The notes beneath the pieces were generated by a model that saw nothing but the letters and a program-made list of their open reading frames with translations, did no database searches and had not been told where the DNA came from. Positions 1 through 12,640 of a stretch of DNA of 64,000 nt are shown piece after piece. The DNA comes from Struthidea cinerea. Lineage: Eukaryota > Chordata > Aves > Passeriformes > Corcoracidae. Positions within the stretch are counted from its first letter, which is position 1. Each line of letters begins with the position of its first letter. The position numbers and the translations under genes were made by a program. The stretch covers positions 2,622,500-2,686,499 of the forward strand of contig VZTI01004400.1 of NCBI GenBank assembly GCA_013397865.1, written 5' to 3'.

Positions 1-1509
1 CGCTTTCATCATTAAGAGTTTTCGGGAGCTGGCCTTCATAAGTAGCAGAGTTACATGGGACAAATCAGAACGTCTGCACTTTTGGCTACCAATCACTTCT
101 GGCTACAAATACTGTTCGCTGATTCTAGTGTTTTTTACAGAAGTTTAATTTGTATATGCAATTGAGCATACTGACATCTGCTTTTGTACAAAAATCCTGG
201 AACAAAAGGGGAAACTACAAACTGAACAGTAGGGAGATGTTCGATGTTCAACACATTAAGAGAGAGATGTTGCAGCTATGCCAGGCAACACAGATGTACA
301 AGGCAGTAATTTTCCCAGGGTTTTTTCCCATATATTGTATGACAATCCACATTCTGCAGTTGTGAGTCTCCTCATACCTTCATAGACATTTAGGCCTCAA
401 CAGAGTAAGTGTGCATAATTGTATGTAGATAAACACACACACACACACACACACACATATGTAAAAATATATAATTTTTGTATGCATATCTGTATGCAAA
501 GATGTTCACACGTGTAAATACATGGTCCACTGCTCGAAGGATAATTATTCTAGCTCAAACTTACCTACAATATGAAAGAATGCAAGACTTGGATTCTAAT
601 CTCATTACCATAATTTATTCATCTGCCTTCTGAGAGTGTGATCAGATGAGATTTTTTGATCTAATTTTCCCCTGAGATTTTTATGCAAAAAAAGACAGGT
701 ATGACCACCCAAAATCTGAAAGTGAGTGTTGTCTCTTCAGGTTGCTAAATATTGGCTTCTTTTTTCATGCTTTTTACCAAAGTTACCATTTAAAAGCAAA
801 AACTATACATAAAGCTAAAGTATCAAACTCATTTAGTAACTTCCTCAAATTTCCAAGAAAAGAAGTGATACCTTTTTGCCAGTGAAGAAGTGTGAGGAAA
901 GAGATGATTCAAAGCAGTATTTTATGTTTCCTTAACATAAAATTCCCAGACTTTGAATTGCTCATAATGGTGATACTCCACCTCTTCATTTCCTCTGCAA
1001 ACCTTCCTTCCTTCTGTGACCTTTTCTAACTCACACTCCAGCTTTTTATCTGCACAGTAGTCTTCACACATGCAATAAAGACTAATGTTGTAAACTTCTC
1101 ACTTTGCACTGTAAGGAAAGTAGGATGTACATTTCGTACAATGGAAACATTAATGCAAATAACTGGTTTTTTCATGAGAACATAGAGTTTCTAATCTGGC
1201 CCAAAATACTTTTCTAAGACCTCCTCCATCTTTGGAGATGAATATCTAGACAAAAAAAGGTTTAGATAATGAGAAATTGGTGTATAGCTGGCTTAATAAG
1301 TCTCTATTTATAGACGTTTAAACATGGTGCAGGTGCAACAGATACAGTAATCACCAATGAACTTTTCAAATAAAAAGTTATATAAATTTACTTCATACTT
1401 TCGCATTTTTGAACTGGATGGAAAGAATGCCTGAAGTATTGAACCAAGTGAACTGACCCCCAAACGCTGGATGAAACGCAAAAGGCAGTTTCTCATCCCT
1501 CTGAACTCC
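1..1509. other. 5' flanking sequence, no gene seen
   Basis: AT-rich sequence upstream of the CpG island. It contains one CA microsatellite. I see no open frame longer than about 70 codons, no splice-flanked exon and no recognisable repeat family. It could hold distal regulatory sequence, but nothing in the bases alone shows this. Confidence 0.5.
433..457. repeat. (AC)n microsatellite
   Basis: About twelve uninterrupted AC units followed by an AT-rich stretch. It is a simple repeat in the 5' flank and likely polymorphic. Confidence 0.95.
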
Positions 1510-2350
1510 ACACAGCCCGACCCCAGGGGCTCGTGCTCAGGAGCTTCATTCCACGAAGGTGGCTGAAGTTTGCCTGTGCCCAGCGCTAAGGTGACACCGG
1601 GTCACCACCCGTCGCACAGGGTGGGACTCCCGTTGGAACAGCGAGATGCGCCGTGGGCCTCGGACCAGGCAGAGCACGGCGATACCCGGTGTCTCTTGCA
1701 GATGTGTGACTTCGAGTCGAAAACTGCAGGTCCCTTTGCCTGCCCCTCCCGCCACTCCTCGGGAATCAGATTTATCAGGATCCCGGTAAGCCAAGTTATG
1801 GGAGGAAGTTCCCGGCCCACGGCAGCCGGGTCCGGGAGGGCAGCCAGCCCCGTCGGGCAGGGCACGCACCCAGGTTGCCACCGCTCGCCCCGCTGAAGGC
1901 GTGGCCAAACCCAGCTTCCAGTGGCCCATAGCCACTGGCGTCCCTTTCCCAGCTGGAGCGTGGTGCCCGCCCCGCGGGGGTAACGGGCCCCGTCCCTCCT
2001 TCACCCCCGGGGTTCCTGCCCTTCCCTGCCCGCCTCCGCCGGCGGGAGCTCTCGCCCGCTGCTCCTTCCTGGTTGCCGGCGGCTGCCGAGGGGCGGGCGG
2101 GCAGCGGGGCGCGGCTGCCGAGCGCACCTCCCGCGCAGGTACCGCGGGACAGCCGCCGGGCTTCCAAGGGGAGGGCTGGGGTCAGGAGGGAGCAACGGAA
2201 CGAGCCACACGGCGCCGACACCGAGCGGGCGCAGCTCCCGGCTCCCCGGCGGGCGGAGGAGGCGCGGCTGTGTGGCGGCGGGAGGGACCCACGCGCGCTC
2301 CGGAGCGCGGCGCGGAGCGGAGCAGAGCAGAGGTTCCCCCCTTCCTGCTC

Positions 2351-2438
2351 CATCCCTGCCTCTGCCCGCACCTGGCCGCCGCCGCTCCCGGCTTCATCCC
2401 TGCCTCTCCCCTCACCTGGCCACCGATCCCGGTGGGCG
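2351..2438. repeat. 44-bp tandem duplication inside the CpG island
   Basis: The string CATCCCTGCCTCT followed by a CACCTGGCC core occurs at 2351 and again at 2395, giving a 44-bp period with a few mismatches (GCCCGC versus CCCTCA; GCCGCCG versus GCCACCG). Each copy carries a CACCTG E-box-like core. Confidence 0.8.
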
Positions 2439-2541
2439 GTGGGTGCGTGTGCGCTCTGCCCCCTCGCGCCTTGGCTGCCCCCTCCCCGCTGCATGCAGCC
2501 CCCGGAGCGCCGCAGCCCAGGAGGATACGCCGGGTGCGTTG

Positions 2542-2543
2542 TG

Positions 2544-2579
<36 letters not shown>
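2542..2579. repeat. (TTA)n microsatellite abutting an assembly gap
   Basis: About twelve TTA/ATT triplets run directly into the Ns. A pure AT triplet repeat is out of place inside a CpG island and is probably where the assembly broke. The array may be longer than shown. Confidence 0.95.
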
Positions 2580-3331
2580 NNNNNNNNNNNNNNNNNNNNN
2601 NNNNNNNNNNNNNNNNNNNNNNNNNNNNNNNNNNNNNNNNNNNNNNNNNNNNNNNNNNNNNNNNNNNNNNNNNNNNNNNNNNNNNNNNNNNNNNNNNNNN
2701 NNNNNNNNNNNNNNNNNNNNNNNNNNNNNNNNNNNNNNNNNNNNNNNNNNNNNNNNNNNNNNNNNNNNNNNNNNNNNNNNNNNNNNNNNNNNNNNNNNNN
2801 NNNNNNNNNNNNNNNNNNNNNNNNNNNNNNNNNNNNNNNNNNNNNNNNNNNNNNNNNNNNNNNNNNNNNNNNNNNNNNNNNNNNNNNNNNNNNNNNNNNN
2901 NNNNNNNNNNNNNNNNNNNNNNNNNNNNNNNNNNNNNNNNNNNNNNNNNNNNNNNNNNNNNNNNNNNNNNNNNNNNNNNNNNNNNNNNNNNNNNNNNNNN
3001 NNNNNNNNNNNNNNNNNNNNNNNNNNNNNNNNNNNNNNNNNNNNNNNNNNNNNNNNNNNNNNNNNNNNNNNNNNNNNNNNNNNNNNNNNNNNNNNNNNNN
3101 NNNNNNNNNNNNNNNNNNNNNNNNNNNNNNNNNNNNNNNNNNNNNNNNNNNNNNNNNNNNNNNNNNNNNNNNNNNNNNNNNNNNNNNNNNNNNNNNNNNN
3201 NNNNNNNNNNNNNNNNNNNNNNNNNNNNNNNNNNNNNNNNNNNNNNNNNNNNNNNNNNNNNNNNNNNNNNNNNNNNNNNNNNNNNNNNNNNNNNNNNNNN
3301 NNNNNNNNNNNNNNNNNNNNNNNNNNNNNNN
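2580..3331. other. Assembly gap (752 N)
   Basis: Unsequenced bases within the CpG island. The core promoter and first exon may be hidden here. High GC content and the adjacent triplet repeat are plausible causes. Confidence 1.
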
Positions 3332-3655
3332 ACGGGGCCAAGGCGCACGACAGGCGCTGGCGGAGAGCTGAGGAGCGGGGCAGGTGCTGTCCTCACCGTG
3401 ATCCCACCGCTGCCCCCTGCGCTGCTGGGCACTCCCCGGCTCTAGCAGGGATTTCCTTAAGTTTCTGTGGGGAAGGTGTGCATGGGGCTGCGGCGTCTCC
3501 GAGGTGCCGCCGGGACGCTCCTGTCAAGCGCCCCCGGGACCCGCCGCCTTCTCCGCCCTCACCGGCTTGGCTCGGCTCGAAGTCGCCGTACTTGTGATAC
3601 GTGCTAGGCTGTGCTGGGCTGTGCGCTTGCTGGGGAGGGTTTGGCGGTGTTCAAG

Positions 3656-6600
3656 GTAACTGTGTCTCCGTGTGTGCCTGTGTGATGAGCTGTGGCAATA
3701 GTAAAGGCTGTACTTCTAGTGTTTCCATACGCTTTTAGTAACTTTTTAAAAATCACTGCGTGATTAGCCTTGAAAAGAATGTAAACATGTTTTTTTGTAA
3801 TTTTAAGTAGGTCCATCCTGATAGTATTTCCTGTGTGCACCGCCTTTGCCCTTCAGTATATCAGATGCTGTGTTTTGAGTAAAGTTGATTGAATTAATAT
3901 GAAGTAACTGGGAAAATAACAAATTCTTGTGGAGAAATTGAAGTTTCAGTGGAACCAGAATTGAGTCCCAGGTGATCAGGAGTGATAGCATGTATATTGC
4001 ACTGTTTTATTTCTGTTACATCCACTAATCATTTTTAAAGAGCTGAGACTACTATAATTTTGTTGGTGTGGAGTACTGCCAGTTCACAGATACAAACAAG
4101 TTGGCCTGTAGATGGTGGGTGATTATGTATAAAGGCTTGAAATACCTGGCTGGAAGGATGATGAAGTGCTCCCTGTCAGTCAAGGTAAATAATAACAGAG
4201 TAAAAGAACAGTCGTGGTTTACATTAATGATTTGATTGCTGTTGGCAGTCAAGTAGGAAACAGTTCTCTAAAATCTTTAAATGGTCTTAGAGCAGTTAGT
4301 AATAACTGGTATGGGTCCACCAAAGCTCTTGAGCACCATGGATTGTGGGTTACATCGGCTCTGTCTGTCACAGATTTGCATTCTGAATCATTCTAAAGAG
4401 CACCAAAGAGAACATTACAAATGCCATACCTGGCTATACTGAAGTGTCCAATGGTAACTGCCTAGAGAGGACCAGGACAGGGAAGGCTTGCCTTGATGCT
4501 TCCCTAGAATACTCTCTCCGGGCAGCTGTGGCTCAAGGATTCCCGTGGGTAGAAGTGTTGACTTTGTTCTTGACCGACCACAAAGTTTGTGTTTCTTTCT
4601 TTGATCTTATACAGTAGTTTTTTCAGTCTCTGAGGAAATAGGTAACCAGATGAAGCATTCTACAGTCATTATTAATCACTGATAAGATGGTCAGAGGGCA
4701 AGTTCTTGTTTGCAGAGGCCCATGCATAGGAGTTATATTGAGGGATATTAATTTTCCAAGTGGTGTTCATGCATTAGGCTCTGAGATAATGCATTTAAAA
4801 TAAAGCTCGATATTTATAATGAAAAGAAAAAGGCAAAGAGTGGTATCTTAATGAAATGGATTCTAATTAATTTTCACTGAGATGGGAGAAAGCCGTGAAT
4901 ACAATGTATTGTCAACTTCGCTGGACTTTAATAGAGAATTTAGAATAGAGATTGAGTTTATGCCATTCTGTACAGCTGAAGAATGTTCACAGACTTTCAA
5001 AGTCCTGTTCAATCACGATAGTTAATATAAATAAGGTAATGAGTGTTACAATCACTCTTGTAGTGATAAATTGTAGCTCACCACAGACACTTAATGATAG
5101 AAATTGCAGCATGTTACTTAAAAATAGTTTCGTATTTGTAATTGCTTAATTTTGTGCATTTGTGAAAATTTTCATGACAGAATTGTTCTTGCATTGGGAT
5201 TTGTTTCTCATAATGCCAGCTCCCATATGATACCTAGAGCCTCACATCCTCTTTAAAGACAAGCTTGTCAGAATTCTGGAAATCATCAACTCAAAGTATC
5301 CTGCACATGCAGAGCAGGCTTATTTCTGTTTTCAAGGCTTGAGAACAACCAAGATGACTTTTGTCACCCCACAAATCAATAGCATAACTGGGACGTCCAT
5401 CCAGTTCTTTTCAGTTCTGAAAGTTTGAGAAGATGAGTGTTAGTGGTGTATTAGATTACAAATGAGGGTACATGGAGTGGTAATGGTGGGATGAGGCAAG
5501 AGAGCAACCCGAGTGAGTGTCCCTACTGCTGTGTATCCAAAAATTTTGTTTGTTCTTTTTGTGACGGTTTATTCAGTACTTGATATAAATTTACCCATAT
5601 GGTTGAAATAGCCACTTTGGTTATTTATTCCACCAAATAGAACATATATTTATAGTTTAGGCTCTAATTGCTCTGCTACATGATTGCTGTGACTAAAGAA
5701 ACACATTATAAACTGTTGAGAGAAGGCCGAGTGAGCTGAAATATACATCTCATAGTTCCTTGAAGCATAAGTACCAGAAGTTGTTCAGTGTTCCAATGCT
5801 ACCTGTTTTCTGTTAGCTTCTTACCTGCCAAAAGGGAGAGCTGTGAAAATACATTGGTGCTCATATATTAGAACCGGGGCCATTCGGTTCAAACTTTTAC
5901 TTACCAGAACTAGATTAATTTAATTTACATGAGAACATAACAATTTTTGACAGTCCACATTGTTACTGGAGTAATGAGAATGAAATCTTTGGCTAAAACA
6001 CTAAAAGCATAGCTAGAGTTTAATGAGGAGAAGGCTGTAAGGTTTGCAGTCTAAAGCTCTGATCTTGCATACAGGTTTAAAGTATAAACTCTGTCATGGA
6101 TTAAAACGCAGCAGAGTCTTCTGGATCACTGGTAAAGTGCTCTGTCCTTTGGTATTTAATTACCTGAATAATTTTTCTTTCAGGCAAGACATCAGGTTGA
6201 AACTGTTATCTGCGTTTTCTGAGGTGAGCTCTTAAATAAAGGACAGCAGCGATGAAGAGCAGCAGGTCAGGAACTGCTATTTTAAATACAACCAGCTGAT
6301 AATATTTTATAAACCAGGAGTTTTTCTGGATTCTTTAAAATACTCTGTTGAATATGGAAAGATGTCCAGAAAATTGTTAGATGCTTCCAAGAAAAAAATC
6401 AGCAGGACATTGTAATTTCTGAAGAAGCCTAAATTTCCATGTATTTTAAAAAAGCTAGCAACCAATGGAAGAACAATCAGAAAAAGGATATGTGCTTTAG
6501 AGCTCGACTGCTCAAATCACTTCTACAGCTGGAATTTCAGACAGATAACACTAGGCTCCAGTACTTTATTTGCGTATTTCTTGTGTTAATATCCATTTTC

Positions 6601-9600
6601 CATGGCACTCAGCCTCCTGCACAAAGTGCTTGATTTGAGCCCAGTTAGATAATCGATATAAAATGAACAAGTTGGTCTCTGAGATACCAATCCAGTTGCC
6701 CAAGGCAGTGGCTGACTTCAGTGGAGATGACATTAGAGCCTCAGTAGCCTTCAGTCGTAGTTCTGGCTCTGGCTGTGTTGATCATTCTGCAGGCAGGTTG
6801 TTCTCAGGCCGAGGACACAACCTGTGAGTGCTGCGTTCGAGCTAAAGGAGCACAACATGCTGCTACTGACTAAGCCGTCAGTTCAGATGCCACAGTTGAA
6901 ACATAGTTCTCTAAGGGTTTTGCCAACATGAGAATTTAGACAAAATACTCTTAGTTGTGCTAAGCTGTGTGGTTGGAAAGAATTGCACAAAACTTCATGG
7001 ATGGCTTTCCCCCAGGGAGACAGTGATAGTGCCTAATCTTATGTATTCAGTGGCATTAAATAAAGGCTATGTCACAATCAGTTTTAGATTTTCTCTATGT
7101 AATTATTTCATTCAGATGATTATGGATTTTCTATGTTCATTTCTCTGGTTGTTTTCTTGTATTAGCACATTAGGAAGTGTCTTCTTCAATCTAATCACCA
7201 CACGTATGAAGTGTACTCCTGTTTGAATTCTCATGTCACAGTGGCTTTTGGGTATAGTAGTAAACAATTTTGATGTTAGTTATGTTTATAGTTAACAATC
7301 TTATTAACTTCTTTAAAGAACAAATTGTACTCACATTTTCTTGCTTTGCCAGCTGTTTTCAGAGTTTGGCCTTTGGGTTTTTAAAACCACTTTTTCTAGA
7401 TGTTCAGGAAATATATCAGTTAATCTCATCAATTTTCTACACCTCATCTTCTTACTTGAGACATTTGCAGAGACTGACCCTTCTGTAAAAGGTTGATCAT
7501 CCTGGGTTTAACTTCTTTTTGTAGAGATTGACCCACAGCTTACTACTATTTTCTTTAAAGGATTCAGAATCTATTATGGACATTTATTAGTAGCTAAAGA
7601 ATATTTAAATAGCAGACACTTAAACAGTTCCTGACAACAGTATTCAGCTTTTAACGTTTTTGGGCTTTCATATTCTGAAAGAAGGTTTATGCTTCTCAAA
7701 ATGCTCTGTTAAAAATAAGTAGCGAACTCTTTGGTTAATATAGAGTGAGATCATTCCTATGAGGCTTCTTGCATCAGTTGCAGTAACTGTGAAATCCCAG
7801 TTCTGTTACTTGGAATAGCTGTAAATCTTGGACATAACCCAGGAAAGCCCACACAAAAGGCACGTGAGAGAAAACCAAGAAACAACATGGAAATTTTCGG
7901 ACAGTTTTTTTTTAGCTTCTGTCTTGAAGTGATTTTGAAATAATTCAGTGAGGAAGTTAGTCTTCTAAATATTTACTTATATATTGCTTTTTATTTCGTT
8001 TTTTTTCCCCTGGAGCTTTTGGAAGGCCTTTCAAAGGGGAGAAACAAGGAAGATCATAAATCTGAAAAGACGGATCAAATCAGAGTTGTTTTGTTGGTTT
8101 TTTTTAATATACAATGACTGAAGGTAAAATAGTGGGTTTTTTATTATTTTTTCTTAAAATTTGAGCAATTTTTGGTCAATGTATCAGCTGTACTAGGTTT
8201 ATTTTGCACATTGGTAGGAAAGATGTTTTTTAAATCTGACTTTTTTGTATTTTGTTCTAACACTTGTAAAATTTCTTAGTGTGTAATTGAAATTCTTAGT
8301 ATTTATTTTTTTAAACACTTGGGAAAGTTTAAACATTTGTGAGTGTGGGACAGTTTAAACATTTGTGAATGTTTAAATTCAGGTCTTTCCAGATTGGTGA
8401 AGTAAACAATGGAGGGGATCTAGTGTGTGACTGTTATGATTGGAAAGTGAGAGGGACTGCTGAAGAGTTGAAATCTCTGAATCACAAGTGCAAATCTGTT
8501 TGTTCTTAGCTTACTTCTTACTTGGAAGTCACAAAATTCAGGTAAAACAATGCAGTTGGATAATTCATAGCTATCCCTGGAATTCAGATGCTTACAAAAG
8601 AGGTTTGGCAGTGTGAGAGATCATTACTACCAGACACACATAAAGTTGTTCTGGCTGCATTTTTGAATCAGTTCTTCTGATTGGTCTTGTGAATACATGA
8701 AAGACCATGAAAAATAGTGGTTATATGTAATGGATTAGGTTAGATCAAGGACTTGTATAGTGCAGCAGCAGCCTGTCATCTCAGTGGGACTATATTTGTC
8801 CTCCAAAAACTGGAAAAGCTCTGAAATACAGCTGTTCTGTAGTTGTCAGTGCCCTGCCAGTTTTGCTTTTTTTCCTTTTCGGTTACAAATTGTGTCATGA
8901 TAGTTTCCAGATTAGGAGGCAGTTGTGTATTCTGGTTATCCAAGGATCTTTTGGAGGACAGTGTACACTGCTTCGTCTGTTCTGGGCATGGTCTTGACGA
9001 AGTGTGGTATGGTGGTAAGAAGCCAATCATGAGGTTTGTTCATCTTTGGAGAGAAGGTGTTTCACTGGCAAAACTGCCACAGTAAAATCATAGTTTCCGA
9101 TATTAACAATAGCCTCGGAGCCCTAAGAACAGTTGTCCTGTAATTTCTGGTTAGTATTGACATTCCTGTTTTTCCTTGATAGGTTTCAGATGGACAAACT
9201 GAAGTGATGTAGGGTGACTTCAGGCTGGTAATGCTGGTTGGGTGGATTAAGTGGTCTTTGCTGTCTCCTCAGATCTTCTTCCTCACCAGCCTTACAGTAT
9301 CACTTTCACCTTGTCCACACAGCTGGGCAAATCACATTCTTCAGGCTGGGTTAGTGCCTTGAAGATAAAGCCTTTTTTTTTTTTTTTTCTGTTTTTAATG
9401 CAGCAATTCTACAGATCCCAGTGACAGCTGTTATTGTCCTCTGCCCTTCAATTCTGTACCTACACCTGAGTGGCATCAACATATCCCCTAACTTGTTGCC
9501 ATTTTCTCCTGACTAATATATATAATAATATACGTATATGTTTAGAACTTCTGTTGGCTTCCTACAGTACCCACTCCCAAGAAGTGTTCCTGCAGTTTGT

Positions 9601-11639
9601 GACAAATTCCTTAATTAACCTAGACTTCCAGTTAATCTTGGAAAAGACTCATCATCTTCTGGGGTGGCAGTTCCATATCATCCACATCATCTCACGGTTA
9701 ACAGCAAAACATTGCTTTACCATGTTGTCTAACATACTGTAATGCTTTTCAGTTATCCTTCTCCAACATTGTTGTTTCCTGGATATCAGCATCGCTCTTC
9801 TCTTCTAATTCTAAAAACATGAGTCCTCAGTTAAACTCTCTTGTCAGATCTTGTTAGTTCTCTGGATGAAAAGTAGTGTTGGAGTATTATCTGACAGAAC
9901 TTACAGTGATGAAAATAAAATACTATACTTGTCCCTTAGAGTGTTAAGTAGGTATAGAAGAAATTATGGCAGATTTGTGCATACACTGGGGTTTTTTTGT
10001 GGAGGATGGCTGTACAAGTTTGTATCCAGAAAGGACCTGTTGCACTGAAAATTATGATGGCAAAGGCTGAAACCAAAGGAAGGAAAATAACTGCCTGACG
10101 TTTCCAATAGTTCTGTGGTATGGGATAAAATACTGATGAAACAATACAAAACAGTAACTTTGGGGATTAGCACGTGCCTCGGAGCTCTGTCTATAAAGAA
10201 TGATACAATAATTGTAATAAGAAACTTGCTGACCCCCTACTGTGTTGCATTTGTAATGTTTTGATAGCTCACACCGTTCTAGAGAGCTGAAATTGGAGTA
10301 AAACTCAATCCCATGAGTCACTAAAATCCACTGTCAAGTTACACAGTGATCCCTTTTTAATTTGTCTCTTCAGTGAAGTGGTCGCTGAAAAATAGTCAGC
10401 AATTCGATTCCAGGCATTTTCATCTCTACGTTGCTTAGTTTAAAAGAAAAAGACCATGATGCCCGACTAAAAGACAGTGAAGAACTGTTTTGAAAATGGT
10501 CGTCTGTTGTGCTTCATGTATTAACAAAATTGGTGATATGAGTAGAACCTTTCCACGTTTCTTAAGTCAGCCTTGGTGTTAACTCTCCTTTTATTTTTCT
10601 TAAAGTAGAAAGTAGATTTTTTTTTTTTCATAGTTGTTTTTTAGCTTGATATACATGCTCAAATAATTGGAACTGACTTAAAGGAGAACAATTACAATCA
10701 TCTTGTGCTTTGGCTCTTGTTGAGTCTTTTACTATTAGATTCTTTCCTCAAATGTTGGAAGTTACTGTAATGAGGGACTTCTCACTAAAGTGCGTAGCTT
10801 CTACAAGTGGAAACTCCCTGACTTGTGTTTTGTGTTATCTTTTATCTGTACTATTACTTTGCCCTGACTTGTTCCTTGGAAAGAGATGCACATAAGTTTC
10901 TGCACAGCTTTCATCAGCATAGTCTGACTCAGTGCTGTTCACCTGGAAGATAGGCAGTAATTTGGCTTTGTTCTTGTTCTTCAGAAAGATACTCTTGTCA
11001 AATGGGAAATAACCCCTAATAGGCTCACATGGAAAAATTGTTGCTTTAATGGAAATTTTAGTAGGCGCTTTTCAACTGAGTGCAGGGCTGTTGGTGTTGA
11101 AAAGCTAATCTTAAACTTTGGCCGACTTGTAGAGTGGGTTGTGAAATACTCTATTCTTCTCCAGTGGTAAAAAACTTTGTATGTGGTTTGGTTATTGGGT
11201 TTGGGGTTTTTTTTGGTTGGTTGGGTTTTTTTCCCCCTCTTAATTCTAACTCCTGAATGCCACAACCTTCTTTATTAATGAAAGCACCATAGGAAGATAC
11301 TTGGTTCCAACTGAAGGCTGAACTTACAGCCATGAGTAATAATTTTTTGTGCCCCTGGAAAGAATGAGAAAGAAGTAATGAAAACTACTTTGCAACATAA
11401 TTGGCCTTTTATTATAAATGGTTTGCATATTTCATCCCTGTGAGTAATATTTTGTCCATTAGGCCTTAGAGAGGCCGCAAACAGCATACAGCAACAACAG
11501 AAGCATGCTCCTTGTCTTAATGGAGTTATGTGGTAAAGCACTGAGTAGCACCATGGTCGGAATTCCTTACTGCAGTTTGTATTCTACCATTAGGGACTGT
11601 GTTTCTTTCCCCCTTATCTAATACATATTTACAACTTCC
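3656..11639. other. Intron 1, first part: no gene recognised
   Basis: AT-rich sequence starting after a donor-like AAG|GTAACT at 3655/3656, which is one candidate end of the non-coding first exon. It includes a T16 run at 9373-9388 and T/G-rich tracts near 11.2 kb. Open frames are all under 100 codons, overlap on both strands, and have no splice or homology support. Confidence 0.5.
8326..8368. repeat. Short direct repeat, 26-bp period
   Basis: The 17-mer AGTTTAAACATTTGTGA occurs at 8326-8342 and 8352-8368. Each copy contains the palindrome GTTTAAAC. This is probably a local slippage duplication. Confidence 0.8.
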
Positions 11640-12640
11640 TAGATCACAGCTGATGTTGCTCTGCCCCCATGCACCTTGGTGAAGAGCCCGGCCTCATCAT
11701 TTTTATGATTTAGTTTTAGATATTGAAAATTTGATACTAGGTGCTCCAAAGCTTTCTCCAGGCTGAACAATCCCAGTGTCTTCAGCCTCTCCTCACAGGA
11801 CGTGTTCCAGCTGACACCTGTCTTTGTGGCCTTCCACTGAACTTGCTTCTGTTGACACTTCATGATGTGGATCCAAAAGCAGACCTGGTAGTGCAGATAC
11901 TGGAGTAATGGATTGTGCATGATGCAGAGCAATTGCTTCCCTCAGTCCACTGGCTGTGCTTCAGTTTCCAAAGCCTGGGGAGCTGTTAGCTCTCATTTCT
12001 GCCGGCTGGAGCGCTGATTCATGTCTTGCCAGGACCTCCAACTTGTTTTCAGAGGAGCTGCTCCCCAGTAAGTTGGTCTTCAGGCTACGCTCTCATGGCA
12101 TTTGTGTTGGCCGTATCTAAGTTATGCTGAATGGCAACCCTGCCCTCCAGCGTGTCTTCTACACCCATTAAGTGTAGTGTTTGCAGACTTACTGAATGCA
12201 CTGTGTGCTCTGCCAGGTCACTGTAAAAGAAATTAAACAGGGTTGGGTCCCTAACCTATTCACTTGTAACCACGGGCAGATTGGGAACCATTAAGAGCTG
12301 CTGTTTGAGCCTAATGATAGAGATGTTTGGGTTTTTTAATCAGCTAGTAGTTTACCCACCCACACTGTAACTTAGATCAGGTTAGGCGCAAAGATGCTGC
12401 GGGAGAGATTGCTGAGTATTCCTAAAATCAAGGTGGATGACACCAATGATCTCGCATCCACAAATCCTGTCATTTTATGACAGAAGGCAGTCATATTGGT
12501 CAGGCATGATCTAAGCTCTGTAAATCCATCCTGGTGATTCCCAATCACCATCTTCTCCTTCATATGCCCAGAAATGACATCCAGGTAGCTACATATGTAA
12601 ACATTTTGTGGAAGTAGACTAACAAACAATGAAAGTAGGC
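11640..12640 (-). mobile_element. Degenerate CR1 LINE fragment, antisense
   Basis: Read on the minus strand, this stretch keeps scattered similarity to the reverse-transcriptase protein of avian CR1 elements. Near 12.47-12.55 kb it reads VIGNHQDGFTELRSCLTN followed by a MTGFVD block. About 700 bp further along the minus strand (11.74-11.80 kb) it reads CEERLKTLGLFSLEK. The order of the blocks fits one 5'-truncated copy of about 1 kb. Frames are broken by stops and indels, so it is a dead relic. Between the blocks, strings such as CCAGGACCTCCAACTTGTTTTCAG also resemble CR1. Boundaries are approximate. Confidence 0.75.

Larger units (their letters stand above)
1510..3655 (+). promoter_or_regulatory. 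CpG island, probable promoter and 5' UTR exon
   Basis: The base composition switches abruptly from AT-rich to very GC- and CpG-rich here and returns to AT-rich after about 3.65 kb. GC-box (Sp1-like) strings are visible, for example GGGGCGGGCGGGC near 2091-2103 and CCCGCCCCGCGGGG near 1970. No TATA box is obvious. Such islands usually mark vertebrate promoters and non-coding first exons. It lies upstream of, and in the same orientation as, the coding exons at 28.2 and 61.9 kb, so I infer it is their promoter. Several donor-like sites occur (around 1785, 2136 and 3656), and the true exon end may lie in the gap. Open frames through the island are composition artefacts, mostly made of N codons. 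It might also drive a divergent minus-strand transcript. Confidence 0.7.

Noticed and set aside
1901..3445. Very long open frames on both strands across the CpG island
   Set aside because: More than half of each is N codons from the gap, and the remainder is GC-driven with no recognisable domain.
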